Positions 37,677 to 50,282 of a stretch of DNA of 64,000 bases are shown one piece after another (the stretch's first letter is position 1; the number at the start of each line of letters is the position of its first letter). The stretch comes from Mesostigma viride (Eukaryota; Streptophyta; Mesostigmatophyceae; Mesostigmatales; Mesostigmataceae): the NCBI GenBank assembly GCA_009746045.1, contig RPFO01000127.1, forward strand, positions 62,001 through 126,000, in the 5' to 3' direction. The notes beneath the pieces were generated by a model, which was not told the origin of the DNA, did not search any database, and saw only the letters and a program-made list of their open reading frames with translations. A program made the position numbers and the translations under genes.

Positions 37677-40600
37677 TCATTCCCCTTCAGAGTATCCCTT
37701 TCCTGGGACTACTAGCTTGGTACCGCCACCCTGTATTGTCTTCCCGTCCACATCCTTGTCAAGAAAGACCGCACCCTTGGCATCCCCACGACCCTCGTCA
37801 GCATCATCACTACTACCAGTTTCATGACCTGAAGCGGCAGCGCCCACAATTACGCGTTTGGGGTGGCTGGACGTACGTTCGTTTGCCTTGCTCGTGGGCG
37901 AGACCGTGGCAGCTACGGAGCAGCACGCGCCCACGATCATGCGCCGCAGGAAGAAGAAGAAGAGCTCGAACAGCTCCAGCCCTGTTGCCACCGATGCGCC
38001 CAGGAACAGGCCCAGGATACCGCCGATGTTGGACAGCAGCTGCACGGCCGTGACGGCCTTGGTCTCTGTGATCTCTTGACGGTTGAGCTCCTTGAAGTAG
38101 ATGAAGACCTGCACAGGTGGCGGGATGGGCAGGGGTCATGGGATGGAAGGGGTCATGGGGTAGGAGGGCATGTGAGGTGGAAGGGGTCATAAGGTGGAAG
38201 GGGTTCATGAGATGAAAGTGGTTCATGAGGTGGGAGGGGTCATGGGATGGGGGGGGGGTTATGGGATCAACGAAGGTCAGTGGTAGTTGAGCCGTGGAGA
38301 AGGGATTAAGTGCCCTGCCCTGCCGTTGCCTGTCTAGTACTGTCTGTGTCCAGCTGCTCTTGGCACGTGGGCCTGTTTTCTTGCGGTAGTATCTTCGTCC
38401 CAGCAAAATGAAGCATCTGCTGAGGTGAGGTGGCTGTATTCCAGCTTCGCAGCAATGAAACCATGCAATGCCGGCGGTGATGTTTGGTGTGAGCAAACAA
38501 GGAAAAGGGGAAAAGGGGACCGCATGTCAGGCATCCATGGCACTGACAACAAAAGATTGCAGCAGGCACCACAGTGGCTCAACTACCAAAGCGGATCTTG
38601 GGAGGCGTATTTATCATACCACGACAGAGCAGGTGTCCATGGCACTGACAACAACAGATCCCAGCTGGCGCCCAAATGGCCCAGTTAGTAAAGCAGGTAC
38701 TGGGAGGCAGGCGCCAAATGGCCCACTTAGTAAAGCAGGTACTGGGAGGCGCCATGGTTACCAAGGCTTTAAGGTGCTGATAACACGCTTAGCTCATCCA
38801 TCACAGTGTGTCGATATGCGTGACAGTGGTCAGCTACTATTGACCAGTTGACACGGCAGCTATACTCTTGGCCTCCGCCACGTCCAGCGCTCATATAATC
38901 ATGGCTACCCCATTCTGGCGGCAGCAGGATACTGCATCAGGTCAAACAAGGCTACTGTTCAGGCTACCATCCAGCAATGCTCTTGTTCTCAGCTGATTCG
39001 CCTTCAGGTAGCACTCTCAGGCAGACCTTCTCCACTCGCTCGCTCTAGCCTGCCCTGTGCCGATGCATTGCTACCGCCCCTAGTGATGTGCGGCTACCGC
39101 CCCCACGTAGCATAGCCACACTAGCCCCCTGCCACTGACCGATGTCGTCTTGGCGAACGCCTCGTTGTTCTTGACGATGGTGTCGATCTCGTCCTGCGTC
39201 AGGTTGTCCTTGCTCGGGTAGCCAAAGTAGTCCATGTACTCCTGCCATCCGGCACACACGCAAATACCGCCAAGTGCACATTCCACCAGCACATGGACAA
39301 GTTCCACGACCACCACGAATGCTCATGTGAGCGTGCACTCATGCCACGGCCACGGATCCCACTAGATGCACATCCAAACAATCCAAGGCAGGACGGATGT
39401 CAGCAATACTGGAGGGGTTTTATACAAGTGGATGAATGCACGCTACTGAATGTACTCTGCTTCGAGATGGATGTAAATAGCACTGGAGAGACGCTCATAT
39501 GTATACTGGAGGAATGCAACCACTACCAGGAGGCAAGTATATTCCGATAGCACCCTTCCCCCCCGCGACAAGCTTTACCTGTATGTCGTCATTGATCCAC
39601 GACTGGAGGAACTCCTTGGTGGGCCAGGGACCGCCCGAGGCCTCTTGCTGGTAGGTCACCTCCTTGCATATCTGGCGGCTGCACGGCACGTCCCCCTCCA
39701 CCACGGGCAGCTCGTCCTGCGTGTACACCTCATACACGCACCCCCAGTCGTCGCCCGTGCACTCGGGGATGAACGCGGAGCCCTCTGCGTCCAGCACGCC
39801 CTCCGTGTAGTTGCCAAACTCGTTCGGGGAAAGCACGTAGGGGTTATAGCACCCTGGCAAGGACAAGGAGAGGCGGCCGCCAGCAGAAGGTGACGAAAGC
39901 GTTGAGGACGCGAGAGACAAGGACCCAAGCAATGAGCAAACGAATCAGGTAATGGAGATGTGGGTAGAGCATCATAGATCAGGTAATTCGGGATGTGGGG
40001 AGAGCATCGCATATCAGGTAAATGTGATGTGGGTTGGGTAATGGCGGCGCAAGACATGATTAGCACACATCGGGGAATGCCCGGTGTCACGCAGCTATGT
40101 CGCGCCATGCAATGCAGCCATACCATGTGGTGGCCTCGAATTTTCGCCATGCCGGATTGGCAGACAGCGGGCGCATGCCTGGGCAAAGAGAGCATGGGGA
40201 CAGAAGACGCGGCTAGCCGGGCACTTGGTGAAAGCGAGCGGCCAGCCAGGGAGGGGAGACGCTGGCGTGCCCTAACGGTGTAGTATGTCATCCGGCAAAC
40301 GGAAGCAGATGAACATGAGCTGGTCATAAATGACAGGCAGGAACTTCTCGAATGGCAGTCACGCATATTTGCAAAGAACATCTGGCAATGCCGCAACTTG
40401 CGTCACATAACAAGCTATAAGAGATTGGACATTTGCTTGATACCAGTCAAATTGAAGGATCAGTTAGAGAGAAACAAGAATTCACAACACCATGATGACC
40501 TTGGCGATGGTAAGCTGCACAGCGCCCATGTGAGCGGGGACAAACAAAGTATGGTCTCCCAGACAGGAGCCACTGCCCACGCACCACATTGCTCGATGAT

Positions 40601-43600
40601 CTGTGCCGAGATCAGGTGCTGCTGGCAGGGAATGGTTGTCCGATACTGCTTCTCGTCACACTCCCCCCACGGCGTGGGCTGCCGGCTGATGGTCCTCTGA
40701 GCACGGGAAGGGAAGCCAGGCAGCAGGTTTTGGGATGAGTGATCACCGGCGGGCGGTTGAAGAAAGAAGCATGAGATGCCGCCAGTTCTAGGAATTGAAT
40801 ATGTGTTCAACTCACTTACAGCACTGTTCTGGGGGTGAACTGCGCTTACAATGATCATCATTCTTGCACGAAGGTTGCAAACCGTACGGACCACTATCCT
40901 CCCGATCATTCAACCTCAAACATACCCGCTCGTATCTGTGACAGCCCAACGTAAAAGGCCCAACTTGAATGCGGGGTGGTGGTTGCCTTGCAAGGCTAAG
41001 GATGAGATCCCCTATAGCATAGAATTGGAATTCAACGACTTGAACAAGCGATAGCGTTGCAAGGCTGTGCTTACTCCCAGCACCCCAAATCTCAAACCTC
41101 AACCACCTCTCTTACCACGTCCATCATCCCAACACAATCGCTGGCAGGCATCACCTCTGCCACACCGGAACAGTGTTGTGCTACCAGCACGTCATCTTCA
41201 GCGCCCCCACCCTATTCGGGAATCCTCACCTCCACCACCCCGAAAAAGTGCACCGCGCCGATCTGCACAAACTCGCCGGCCACCTGAGGGAACGCGTGGA
41301 TGCGCTTTGGGTGGATCATGAAGCGCAGCGCGGCCACGCCCCCCGTGTACACGGGGTTCCACTCCATCGTGTCCGAGTACACCCACGCCTGGACGTGCAT
41401 CGGGTGGTGGGGAGCCAGCAGAGGGGGTGAGGGGCAGTGCACGGCAGGGAAGTGGGGAGCACGACAGGGGTGGGGTGGGCGTAGGGCAGGGCAATGAGGG
41501 CAAAGGTGGCACGGGAATGACAAGGTAAACGTCAGCGTGACAACGGGGCACATTGCAGACACGCAGGACAGGGGAGTGGGAAGCGCAAGACAGGGGAGGG
41601 AGGGATGCAAGACAGGGAAGAAAGGAGCCGGAGGTACCAGACATGATCGCACGGGCACCAGCATCGCAACGGGCTGAGTGGAGGCACCAGCATCGCAGCG
41701 GGCTGAGTGGAGGCACCAGCATGCGGTTAGTCACAACAGCACCAGAATCGTTTTTGTTTCAATCTGGCCAGTTCCCTCCAGTCGTGGTATCTGACTTCCA
41801 AGTTCCCCTGTGTGGAAAGTCTGCTGTACCCTTGTAGTTCCAGCGACGCGTCCTATCCACTGCAACGGACAACACGGCAAAGGTTCCTGAGAAGGTATGA
41901 AGGCTTTTATAAGTAAACAGTATCTGCAACAGTTGGATATCTCGCCAACAGAATTGGCTTTTGCCTATGATTTTGGGAAAAGCTACTGACATTGTTTGTG
42001 GAACAGCTTCATTAGCAGAATTTGCTGACCATGGGGTCCCTGGGTTTTGCTGTGATGATCCTAGTGTATGGCACAGATGCGCTGCCGAGGAAAGGAATTC
42101 AATGAAGTCATAAGGACCTTAGGCGTCTGAAGCCATCGTTTGAAAATGGTATATGATGATGCCTTTCAAGAACAAAAGAGTGTGAAAAAAAAGTGCAAAA
42201 CACACACACACACATGCTGCTGGCATTGAAATGTCTGAGGTATATGCACAATCAATCTAGTGCACGCTGCTGATTGGTATAGGCGTTTGCACATAGCCCC
42301 AATTTCCCTGTCAACCAGACGTATGAGTCCTCCAAAAGTGCCCTAAGCTTTCAAGCCTTTGGCCTTCTGTGCTAAGGTTGCCACGTCCTTGGGCTTCACT
42401 ATCTAGTGAAAAAACTGCACTAACTTTAATGTGCACACTTGAGTATACTATATGCAGTTCATTTAAGGAGTCAGGTATGGAACTGTGCAGATCCATTTAC
42501 GTTGCATCCGCACAAACTGTGCATCCTCACCCCGATGGTGTCGGAGTGGAAGTACGAGTTGCCCGGTCTCTGTGCGAGTAGTGGCTCGTCCGGCGTGAAC
42601 TCGAAGCACGTGCAGTACTCGTCGTTGAGCCGCGTTGTGAAGTTGGCCGCGCTGCAGGGGAAGTCGTAGCCGCCCTCGGCCGTGATGCTGCAGTGATGCA
42701 GATGGAAAGACCAGAGCGCAGCGGCAGGACAGGGACGTCCTTTATGTGTGATGCACATCATATGAGTTGATGGCTATAGATCCCACGATAGACTGAAGAG
42801 AGGGTTGGGGCTTCGTTCATATTGGTATTTACTTTCACAGATACAAACGGTTACAAGAGGTTGCGGCGCATGACGAATTTCTCGCAAAAAAATTTGCCAT
42901 TATACCAGCTCAGGCAACGATTTTTTTTGCCAAAGTGACTCCCATTTGTAATTCACTATCACAATAGTGAAATAATAGGTCCTTGGCATGTGGGGCCAAC
43001 ACGTGGAGAAAATTTTCACCAATCATAATAATCATCAAGTTGAGGCAGGATAGCTTAAGTTAGCAAATGAGATCAGTTACTATTGGTTTTTTCTTGTTGA
43101 CAAAGTTTGCAAACTTTAAAAGTTCGTCCAGTCTTGCTGATCAGGCAAGTAAATACCACGGAACACTACGACGTAGCTGAAGGTGAATTTTTTTGGAAAT
43201 TCAAAGCCCGACCCCAATAGCTAGCACGGTAAATTTCAAGGAAGCTTGCAGCTCCCCTTTTTCATGGTTGCAGAGTTACCAGGCTCATCACCCTGGTGAT
43301 GTCCAGCTATCCCAGCTATCGTGACTGTGCATCTGTGCGACCACAGGACTTTGAGTGCCTTCTGCCCTTAGCCCCCTGCTACCAGGAACGTATTACGGCA
43401 CTACCTCTGTGGCTGTTACAAACCCATGCATCTTTCTAACGAAGGGAAAATTCAATATTGTGGCTACTAGTCAATACTTCCCACTAATACTCGCGGGGAA
43501 GTTCTGGGCAATGGAACTGGAATGTACGCATGCATGGGTTTGCAGGGGGTTAGTGGAGCATGGCGCAGATGGCAGCGATAACACACAATACCGCACGATC

Positions 43601-46600
43601 TGAACAGGGCTGTCACCTTACTAATAGAATACATTGGACAAGAACGTCCATGTACAGTGTGCATTGAAGTTCCACCACCAGTGCACCCAACTAAAGTGAC
43701 AGCGAAACAATTAAATCACCCGCACGCCACCGTTCAGGATGGAAGCTCAGAACTCTTATATGGTTGGCTGAAACATATTCATATCTCCAGAAATGCCATC
43801 CTTTTCCTACAAGATGTGATAACAACATGCGGTCCAAGATTGCTTCTGAGTACAAACTGGGGGCAAGCTTGTGCCCAGTGACAGCGAGGTGCCGGCAGGG
43901 ACCTGCCGATATGTGGCAGCTTGGGGTGGTGAAGGCTTTTGCAGCATCATAACATCGAGCCCACGTATGAGCAGCAAGGAATGCCTGCCTCCCAGCAGCC
44001 CCATTGCTGGGTTTAGGGTTCATACTTTGCTAATCCTCCCAGGTCTCATGTCTTGCCTGCCTCTCGTCTGTCACGTCGTGCATGCCATGCTGCATGCCCT
44101 CATGCATGGCCTCACCTGCAGAATAGTATAAACTCATCTGCCTGGTTGCAGAAATAGCCCGTCTCTTCAATTGATGGTGGCACCTCATATATTTTATTCG
44201 CCAAATCCTCCCAATCGCTGCTCAGCATGGCTGCAACAGGGCAAAGTGGCGCAGCGAGGAGAGGAATCAGCGGGAGGGCGCAGGCGAGCGGAGGCACATC
44301 AACGGAAGAAAACGACCCATGGTTATGTTGCCACCAAACAGCTATGCTTAACAGCTTAACTGCTTCCCAGACAGTTAAGTTCAATAGAAGAATCTATCTA
44401 CCATGAAAATTGCTCACATGAGTCCATCAAGGCAACTAGCAGCCGCAAGTGCTATGTGCACCCCCATTTACTACTGTAGACCACGATCGTAATCCATGAC
44501 TTGATCGCAGGTCACTCAATCCACACCGACAGTCGTCCCCAGTCGTCCTGACCAATAACCACAGCATGGAGCTGCAGGCGTGTCTGCCTACTGCCAAGCG
44601 TCTGTCCAAGTAGACCCTTTCCCTCCCCCCCCTGGCGCACCCTGGGCCATCCCATCCTAGAGCACGTGCTCTCGCAGCAGCACCTGTTTGGATCGCAGCC
44701 AGTTCCAGAGACGATACTGAGCAAACAAATCAGCGGGGCGCGAGTCCAAGTTTGACTGGCCCACCCGAGAGAACGTGGTCGTACCGTGGTGGATGGCCTC
44801 CAGGTCCAGGAACTGCCCCGCATTTAGGTCGTCGGGCGTCCACTCGTGCGGTGACAGGTAGGGCAGCGAGCTGTTGTCCTCGCTCCACGCGGCGATCTGG
44901 CCACGCAGGGGGGGGGGCATGGAAGTGGGGGTGCGATGAGGCAGGGGAAGAGACAGGGAAGTAAGGGACTGGACACCAAAGGGTAGACTACTTTCAGATC
45001 ACATACTTTTATCGTAGTAGAGAAATGAGGGAAGGTACTCGCAGGCAAGGCGCGCCTATGTTAACAGACCACAGAAACATTGGCTTTCCCAAAACGCAGC
45101 TTCAGACCTTGTCACGGGATGGCTAACGTCGTTACACGGAGAAACTCCAGTAAGAAACAAAAAACCTCCAGCGGGAGACAACTCCAGTAAGAAACATACG
45201 AAACTCAGGCAGGGGTTGACGAGACAGAAGGAACGCAGAGTGAGGGCGATGGCGACAGAGGGGGATCCAAAAGGGCATGCGACCAAGTGGAAGGTACCCC
45301 CCTCGTATCCTGCTATGCATATCCCAAGCAGGGTGCCCTGATGCCCCATGAAAACCCTGGCCAGGCAAGCAGCCCACCTGGTCCCGCATGAGCTGCTGCA
45401 GCTTGGGTGTCGCAAACCGGCTGTTGTACATCCGAGAGATCTGCGCACACAGACACAGTTTCCGAGGCGCACGCAACGGTGAGCTCACGAGGCGCTGGAT
45501 TATGCAACAGGCAAGTCCACAGGCACAGCATTGTTGGAGACGCGACGTACGTATTTGCGCGCAGATGGTGGTAGCTGCGCGTTTACAAGAATGCTGGTCT
45601 TCTTCAAAGAGACTAAGGGACATGCCCAGCGAACCCTGGGCAGATGTTAGCCCCAGGTTGGGCGATAGCATCCACAGTACAAACTGGGGGGCGTGCTCAA
45701 AGGGTTGTTTCAAATCTACGTCATTTGCTCATGGTATTTCCTGTGGACTTGCTGACAACCCCCCCTACCTATTCAAAGATGGTCGCGTGGCGATCATGGT
45801 AGGCGTTGGTGGCAATCCTGGTGAATCCTCATGAAGCACGCACCCCCCTAGCAGGACTAATACCAGGATTATAGTAGGAAAGGTGTCCTGAATCTCCAGG
45901 GACGGCTAAGCGAATCCAAGGTCAAGGAGCACCAAAGTCCAAGATGGATTGATTTTTCTTGCATGTAGGAAATTCTTAAAGCAAAATGCTTACCAACGCC
46001 AGCAGGGGGTATGTTCCCTTGACCGACAACCGCCAAGGGGTTATCTTTCCCTTAGCAGGCTCCAGGCCATCAAGCCACTATGTACTATGATGAGATAAAA
46101 AGCATCTTTGTGTAAGGGCGCTTAGCACTGCCACACAAAGGGTGTTAATGGTGCTCCATGCACAAAGCAAATATACTCCAAAGCTTCCTTCAACACCATT
46201 TCATGTTACCGACCCCAGGGAGCACACTACGGCTTCGCAAAGCAGCCCCCGAAAGGGGGTTGGCTTGCGATAATGTTGCAGGCGGCCAGGTATCTGAACG
46301 GGCTCCCACGTACGCTGACCAGGTAGGTACGTCCAGATAAAGTAGGAAAGGACATTTAATAAACTGGTCTACATCTAATAAGGACATGAGTTTTGACCGA
46401 ATGTGCCTCTATGACAAAAGAGCTGCAAAACAAAAGTTTGTCATGAAGATTGTGCCTGCTCATGCGGTTATGGTCAGTGAGACAACCAATGTTGGACGCA
46501 CGACATGCACATGAAATGCCCTAGTAGCCTGTGACACTGGCCATCAGGTAGATCTGGAAGGGGCATCCAATAATCTGGCTCGATGAAGCATCCACGCAAC

Positions 46601-47409
46601 ATCAGCATGGTCCATGCAATACAGGCGCAGGCAATAAAAGATTTTTCGTAGAGAGGGGGGTAAATCCCTGGAAGTGAAGGGGGAAGTCCAAAAATGCATG
46701 GAAGACTTTGTAGCTTCAACTAAACCATGGCACTGGACATCGGCCTACACGGTATGCACACTAGTCATGCAGTAGATTTACTGATATCTGATAAATGAGA
46801 AAAATAAAAATACCAGTGAAAACATCAATGAGCTTGGGACAGATGTGTACCTTGATGGGGTTTAGCGGGCATACTGTGAAGGCAGGAAATTCCACTTTGG
46901 ACTTGAACGTCAGGACAGAGGACGTAGAGGTCGGATACTCCCTGTAGTCTTTAACAAGCTTGACAATCTGCCAGATAGTAACTGCTGAGAGACCTAGGCA
47001 GGCTATGAGCCAGAGAAGTCGCAGCCATACGGGCTGGGGCCTCCAAATTCTGGGATAGCCTGCAGAGGCGGCAAGCAAAACGTGAACATGGAAAAACACA
47101 CAAGCAAACCAGTCAACCGCCCCCGATGCGATTCCACCGAGCATAAGTCCGGCTCCAAGAACTGGTAACAGCAACGTGGAGGGACATGCAAACGCCTCCG
47201 GTTATAAATAGCTGGACCTCGTGCCGTGACGTCGCTGAGTATTTCTGGGGAATTGAAAAGACCAAAGAGGCTGTCGAGAACGGTTGCTTACCATGCAAAG
47301 TAGTGCCATTAAAAAAGTTTTTGAAAAAGCCGTATAAGGTTGGCTGATCATCCCACCAGCCTTTCTCGCTCGTCATGCATGAGTCCTGAAAGGACCCGGG
47401 CTCAGCCAT
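37677..47409 (-). CDS. DEG/ENaC/ASC-family cation channel, copy 2 (complete 11-exon model)
   Basis: Exons, minus strand: 47292-47409, 46851-47059, 45378-45440, 44786-44896 (one boundary uncertain by one base), 44116-44230, 42531-42687, 41230-41388, 40585-40696, 39579-39853, 39140-39241, 37677-38108. All have GT donors and AG acceptors and compatible phases, giving about 1854 bases and 617 residues. Landmarks: HG motif TTLHG at about residue 36-40; first membrane segment around 52-72; FPAFTVCPLNP at 97-107; a large extracellular domain with many cysteines; second membrane segment IGGILGLFLGASVATGLELF near 500-528 with the GxS filter (GAS). These match the metazoan-type DEG/ENaC layout. The start was chosen because exon 1 then has the same length as in copy 1; an in-frame ATG also exists upstream at 47538. 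Gating stimulus and ion are unknown. Confidence 0.9.
38115..38270. repeat. G-rich minisatellite in last intron of channel copy 2
   Basis: Imperfect units of about 17-18 bases such as AAGGGGTCATGGGATGG repeat about eight times between exons 10 and 11. The + strand has many G runs and could form quadruplexes. Confidence 0.75.
38523..38760. repeat. Imperfect tandem repeats in intron of channel copy 2
   Basis: TCCATGGCACTGACAACAA occurs twice about 110 bases apart, and a unit of about 44 bases (GGCGCCAAATGGCCCA ... AGCAGGTACTGGGAGG) is duplicated directly at about 38668-38755. Confidence 0.7.
41656..41724. repeat. 28-base tandem repeat in intron of channel copy 2
   Basis: About two and a half units of GCACCAGCATCGCARCGGGC followed by TGAGTGGA. 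Confidence 0.75.
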
Positions 47410-48372
47410 GGCTGAAGTGGAATCCGGGCTGTCACGAGTTATTACTGGGAGCAAATGGTGAACTGCATGGCGAGGAAAACCGTGGGTGACGCTCGGAAAT
47501 GCTACAAGACATTTTGTCAGCAAAGCCCAAGAATGCAATTAAATGCCACTAATATAATAATGGGGTTCCTTGGCGCGAGTCGTGCCAACATCGTTGTTCA
47601 CGCGCAGGAAAAAATGTAAATTTGGCGCTGCATTGCATCATTGGCATGGTCTGACGAGTTGAATAAAACCTGGTACTCACACCTTACATTCACGCCTTAA
47701 GTTGGGTTGGGTTAGGTTTTTTTGGGGACATGGGTATATTTTCATTGGCCAATTATGGACCGAAGAGGTTGGGTTGGCTTAAGTTGTGTTCACGCCTTGA
47801 GTTGGGAAGATCTAGGTCCCTATACTTGAAACTCCATTAACCCGTACATACGTAACGACTCAAAACGTACATAGAAACCGAGCCAGGAATATAGTCGGGC
47901 GCGCCCTGCAGGGTCGCAAAAACATCGGGCAGCGAAAGGTTTACAGCTGTTTTACAGTACAGTTTACACGTGGCAATTCCAATGCAGTCGCGAACGGTCT
48001 TCCCCCAAATTGACATCTGTAGTCTCTATCATGTCTGTATCATGTCTCTATCATGGCTTAGGCCTGCTGTAGGTTTACAATATTTTATAAAAAGAAGAGC
48101 GAGTTTATAAAAAGATCAATACGCAATAGCATGACTTTGTGAGAACTTCAATGCAAATGCCAAATTGCGCTTGCCTTTTCCATCCGATATAATTGCGAAT
48201 TTTCTCATGCAATTCAGTAGGTTACCTGTGGCATTTTGAAGCTGGAACTAAGCGGTAAAAAGCCACGCGTAGTGTCGGCTGTGGACGTATGGGAAACCAA
48301 TTGAGTTATTAGTCATGCAGGCTTGAAGCGAATTTTGTAGTCTAATTGAAATAATTCGAATTCATCCGTCCG
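47410..48372. other. Divergent spacer between channel copy 2 and asparaginase
   Basis: About 960 bases separate two genes read outward, so both promoters should lie here. It holds a dispersed repeat at 47720-47790 (GGGTATATTTTCATTGGCCA followed by ATTATGGACC) in a GGTTGGGTTGG context. No gene is seen; no clear TATA box can be assigned. Confidence 0.5.
47690..47795 (+). repeat. Dispersed repeat copy (GGGTATATTTT ... CCAATTATGGACC)
   Basis: Matches 28195-28255 in reverse and partly 6135-6175. Flanked by two similar blocks, TTAAGTTGGGTTGGGTT and GGTTGGGTTGGCTTAAGTTG. Confidence 0.6.
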
Positions 48373-49815
48373 ATGGGCGTCGTTGTCAGGTGCCCAATGC
48401 CTCTCATAGCCCATCCGGTGTCGGCAATTTCACGGAAGCCGTTTTCGGCGCCAGGACGCGATCACGGGGCGTTGAAGGCAGCCCGGCCAATACGTTCACT
48501 ACCCAGCTTTTCTCGCCGCCATCATTTACGTTTGGTTGGCTGCGCTTCTGGGAGCGACCCGCCAGAGCTGGGACCTCGTGAGGATGGCTTAGGCGTGCAC
48601 ACCCTTCGGACTGATGCGGAGGAGAAACAGGCCGAGCAGCTGCCAATTGTGGACCACGTTGAAAAAGTAGGGAGCATAGATGGGCAGCCAGGAGCCGTCC
48701 CTCATGCGAAGCCCAAGGCAGTCTTGGATTTCGGACGCCTGCAGCGGGCCTCCCCCATCGTAATGATGTCCAAGCCGCTTCCCAAGGTGCTATTGCTCCA
48801 CACGGGGGGTACCCTGGGCATGGACCCGGAGGCATCCTTTGAGCAAGCCGACGGCGAGCTCCATCTTCGCAAGGGCACGGGCGGCCACTACCCCGGCCTC
48901 CAGCCGGGCAAGCTGCTGACCGACATGCTCCAGGTGGTCCCTGAGCTGCGCGCGTTTGCCAACCTGGACGTGTACGTGGTGTGCAACAAGGACAGCAGCC
49001 GCGTGGGCCCGCGCGACTGGGCCGAGTTCGCGCGCCTGCTCGACCACTACCGCGACGACTACGAGGCGTTCATCGTGGTCCACGGGACGGACACGATGGC
49101 CTTCACTGCGAGCGCGCTCTCCCTCATGCTCGCGGGCTTCCGCAAGCCGATCGTGTTGACGGGGTCGCAGCTGCCGCTGGCCATGCCGCGCAGTGACGCT
49201 CGCCAGAATCTCATCGACAGCATCAGCTGCGCGACCAGCTCCGGCGGGCGCATGCAGGAGGTCGCGGTCTGCTTCGGCGGCAAGCTCATGCGTGGCAATC
49301 GCGCGCAAAAGGCCAACGCGTCGTCCTATTCGGCGTTCAACTCCCCTTCCTACCCGGACCTGGCTGTCCTCGGGGTCGACATCGAGTGGCGGGAGGACCT
49401 GCTGCACCGCCACGTGGGTGTCTACCGGCCGCGGTTTGAGCTCGACCCGAACGTGATGCGCGTGCCCATCGTGCCGGGGTGCGACCCCCGCATGGCGTAC
49501 GGGGACGTCTACGGGCGGGGCGTGCGGGGAATTGTGTTAGAGGCCTTTGGCGTGGGCAACATGCCGGATGAACCCGAGATGGGTTGGATCCCCTGGCTCG
49601 AGGAGCAGACGGCCAAGGGGCTCATGGTGTACATGGCGTCGCAGTGCGGGTTAGGGACGCTGCACCCGGAGTTGTACCGAAGTGGGAACCTGGCGCTCCA
49701 GCTGGGGGTCGAGTCCGGCCCGCAGATGACCCCCGAGTGTGCCGTGTGCAAGCTCATGCTGTGCCTCAAGTACACGGGGATACCGGTCGCGCAGCCGATC
49801 GCGGGAGAGTTATGA
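48373..49815 (+). CDS. Type I L-asparaginase with N-terminal extension
   Basis: Hydrolyses L-asparagine to aspartate and ammonia. Single open frame of 480 residues without introns. The catalytic domain starts near residue 138 with VLLLHTGGTLGM (first nucleophile Thr), followed by HGTDTMAFTASALS (second Thr with Asp-Thr pair) near 238, then TGSQLPLAMPRSDARQNLID, all diagnostic of the bacterial-type (AnsA) family. The C-terminus is the normal length. The first 130 residues are outside the family; the first part is rich in Arg/Ser/Ala and poor in acidic residues (SRKPFSAPGRDHGALKAARP), which suits an organelle, possibly plastid, transit peptide, while the part before the domain is acidic linker. 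Targeting is inference. The start is the first ATG of the frame; internal ATGs at the domain border could give a cytosolic form. Confidence 0.93.
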   Translation: MGVVVRCPMPLIAHPVSAISRKPFSAPGRDHGALKAARPIRSLPSFSRRHHLRLVGCASGSDPPELGPREDGLGVHTLRTDAEEKQAEQLPIVDHVEKVGSIDGQPGAVPHAKPKAVLDFGRLQRASPIVMMSKPLPKVLLLHTGGTLGMDPEASFEQADGELHLRKGTGGHYPGLQPGKLLTDMLQVVPELRAFANLDVYVVCNKDSSRVGPRDWAEFARLLDHYRDDYEAFIVVHGTDTMAFTASALSLMLAGFRKPIVLTGSQLPLAMPRSDARQNLIDSISCATSSGGRMQEVAVCFGGKLMRGNRAQKANASSYSAFNSPSYPDLAVLGVDIEWREDLLHRHVGVYRPRFELDPNVMRVPIVPGCDPRMAYGDVYGRGVRGIVLEAFGVGNMPDEPEMGWIPWLEEQTAKGLMVYMASQCGLGTLHPELYRSGNLALQLGVESGPQMTPECAVCKLMLCLKYTGIPVAQPIAGEL

Positions 49816-50059
49816 ATCGGGTCGAGCATTATCGAGGTTCAATGATTCCCTTAGTAGAACAATTCTCTTTTAAATTTTATTGGCTGACTTCAAGCCAGGG
49901 AATGTCCAGCATCATGACCAGTGAGCTAGATTGATGGCCGTTCCAGCCACTCTGCTGTGTGACGTGGTACCAACCCCAGCTGAAGATGGGCCAACTGTGT
50001 CAGTGGGAAGGCAAACACCGATCCTTATTGAGGAGGAGCATCCATCGGGGTTAATGCTC

Positions 50060-50110
50060 CGTGACTCCCCAACGGGAGCACGAGTCTAATTAATTAATCA
50101 ATTAATTATT
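50060..50110 (+). repeat. LINE-like 3' tail, plus strand
   Basis: GTGACTCCCCAACGGGAGCA then CGAGTC and TTAA repeats: stem-loop CTCCC/GGGAG inside GACTC/GAGTC, followed by the repeat tail. Confidence 0.6.
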
Positions 50111-50221
50111 GAGGAGCTGCCTTTATTAGTACCGGGAAAAGAGTATAGTGGTATTCAATCTTTCAAATTGTTTGCTTGTCCAATTTAGGGCTTATGTTAT
50201 TCGTTTCCAATTATCCAATAT

Positions 50222-50282
50222 CAATTAATTACTTAAACACGTGCTCGCGCTTGGGAGTCATGGAGTATTAACCCCAAGGGAT
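50222..50282 (-). repeat. LINE-like 3' tail, minus strand
   Basis: On the minus strand it reads ACTCCATGACTCCCAAGCGC then GAGCACGTGTTTAAGTAATTAATT-type sequence; head-to-head with the tail at 50060. Confidence 0.55.

Noticed and set aside
38115-38760. Possible CRISPR-like array
   Set aside because: Repeats are head-to-tail, irregular, without constant spacers, and lie in a eukaryotic intron.
48790-49413. Minus-strand 207-codon frame opposite the asparaginase
   Set aside because: Mirror frame of a GC-rich gene; the plus strand carries all catalytic motifs.
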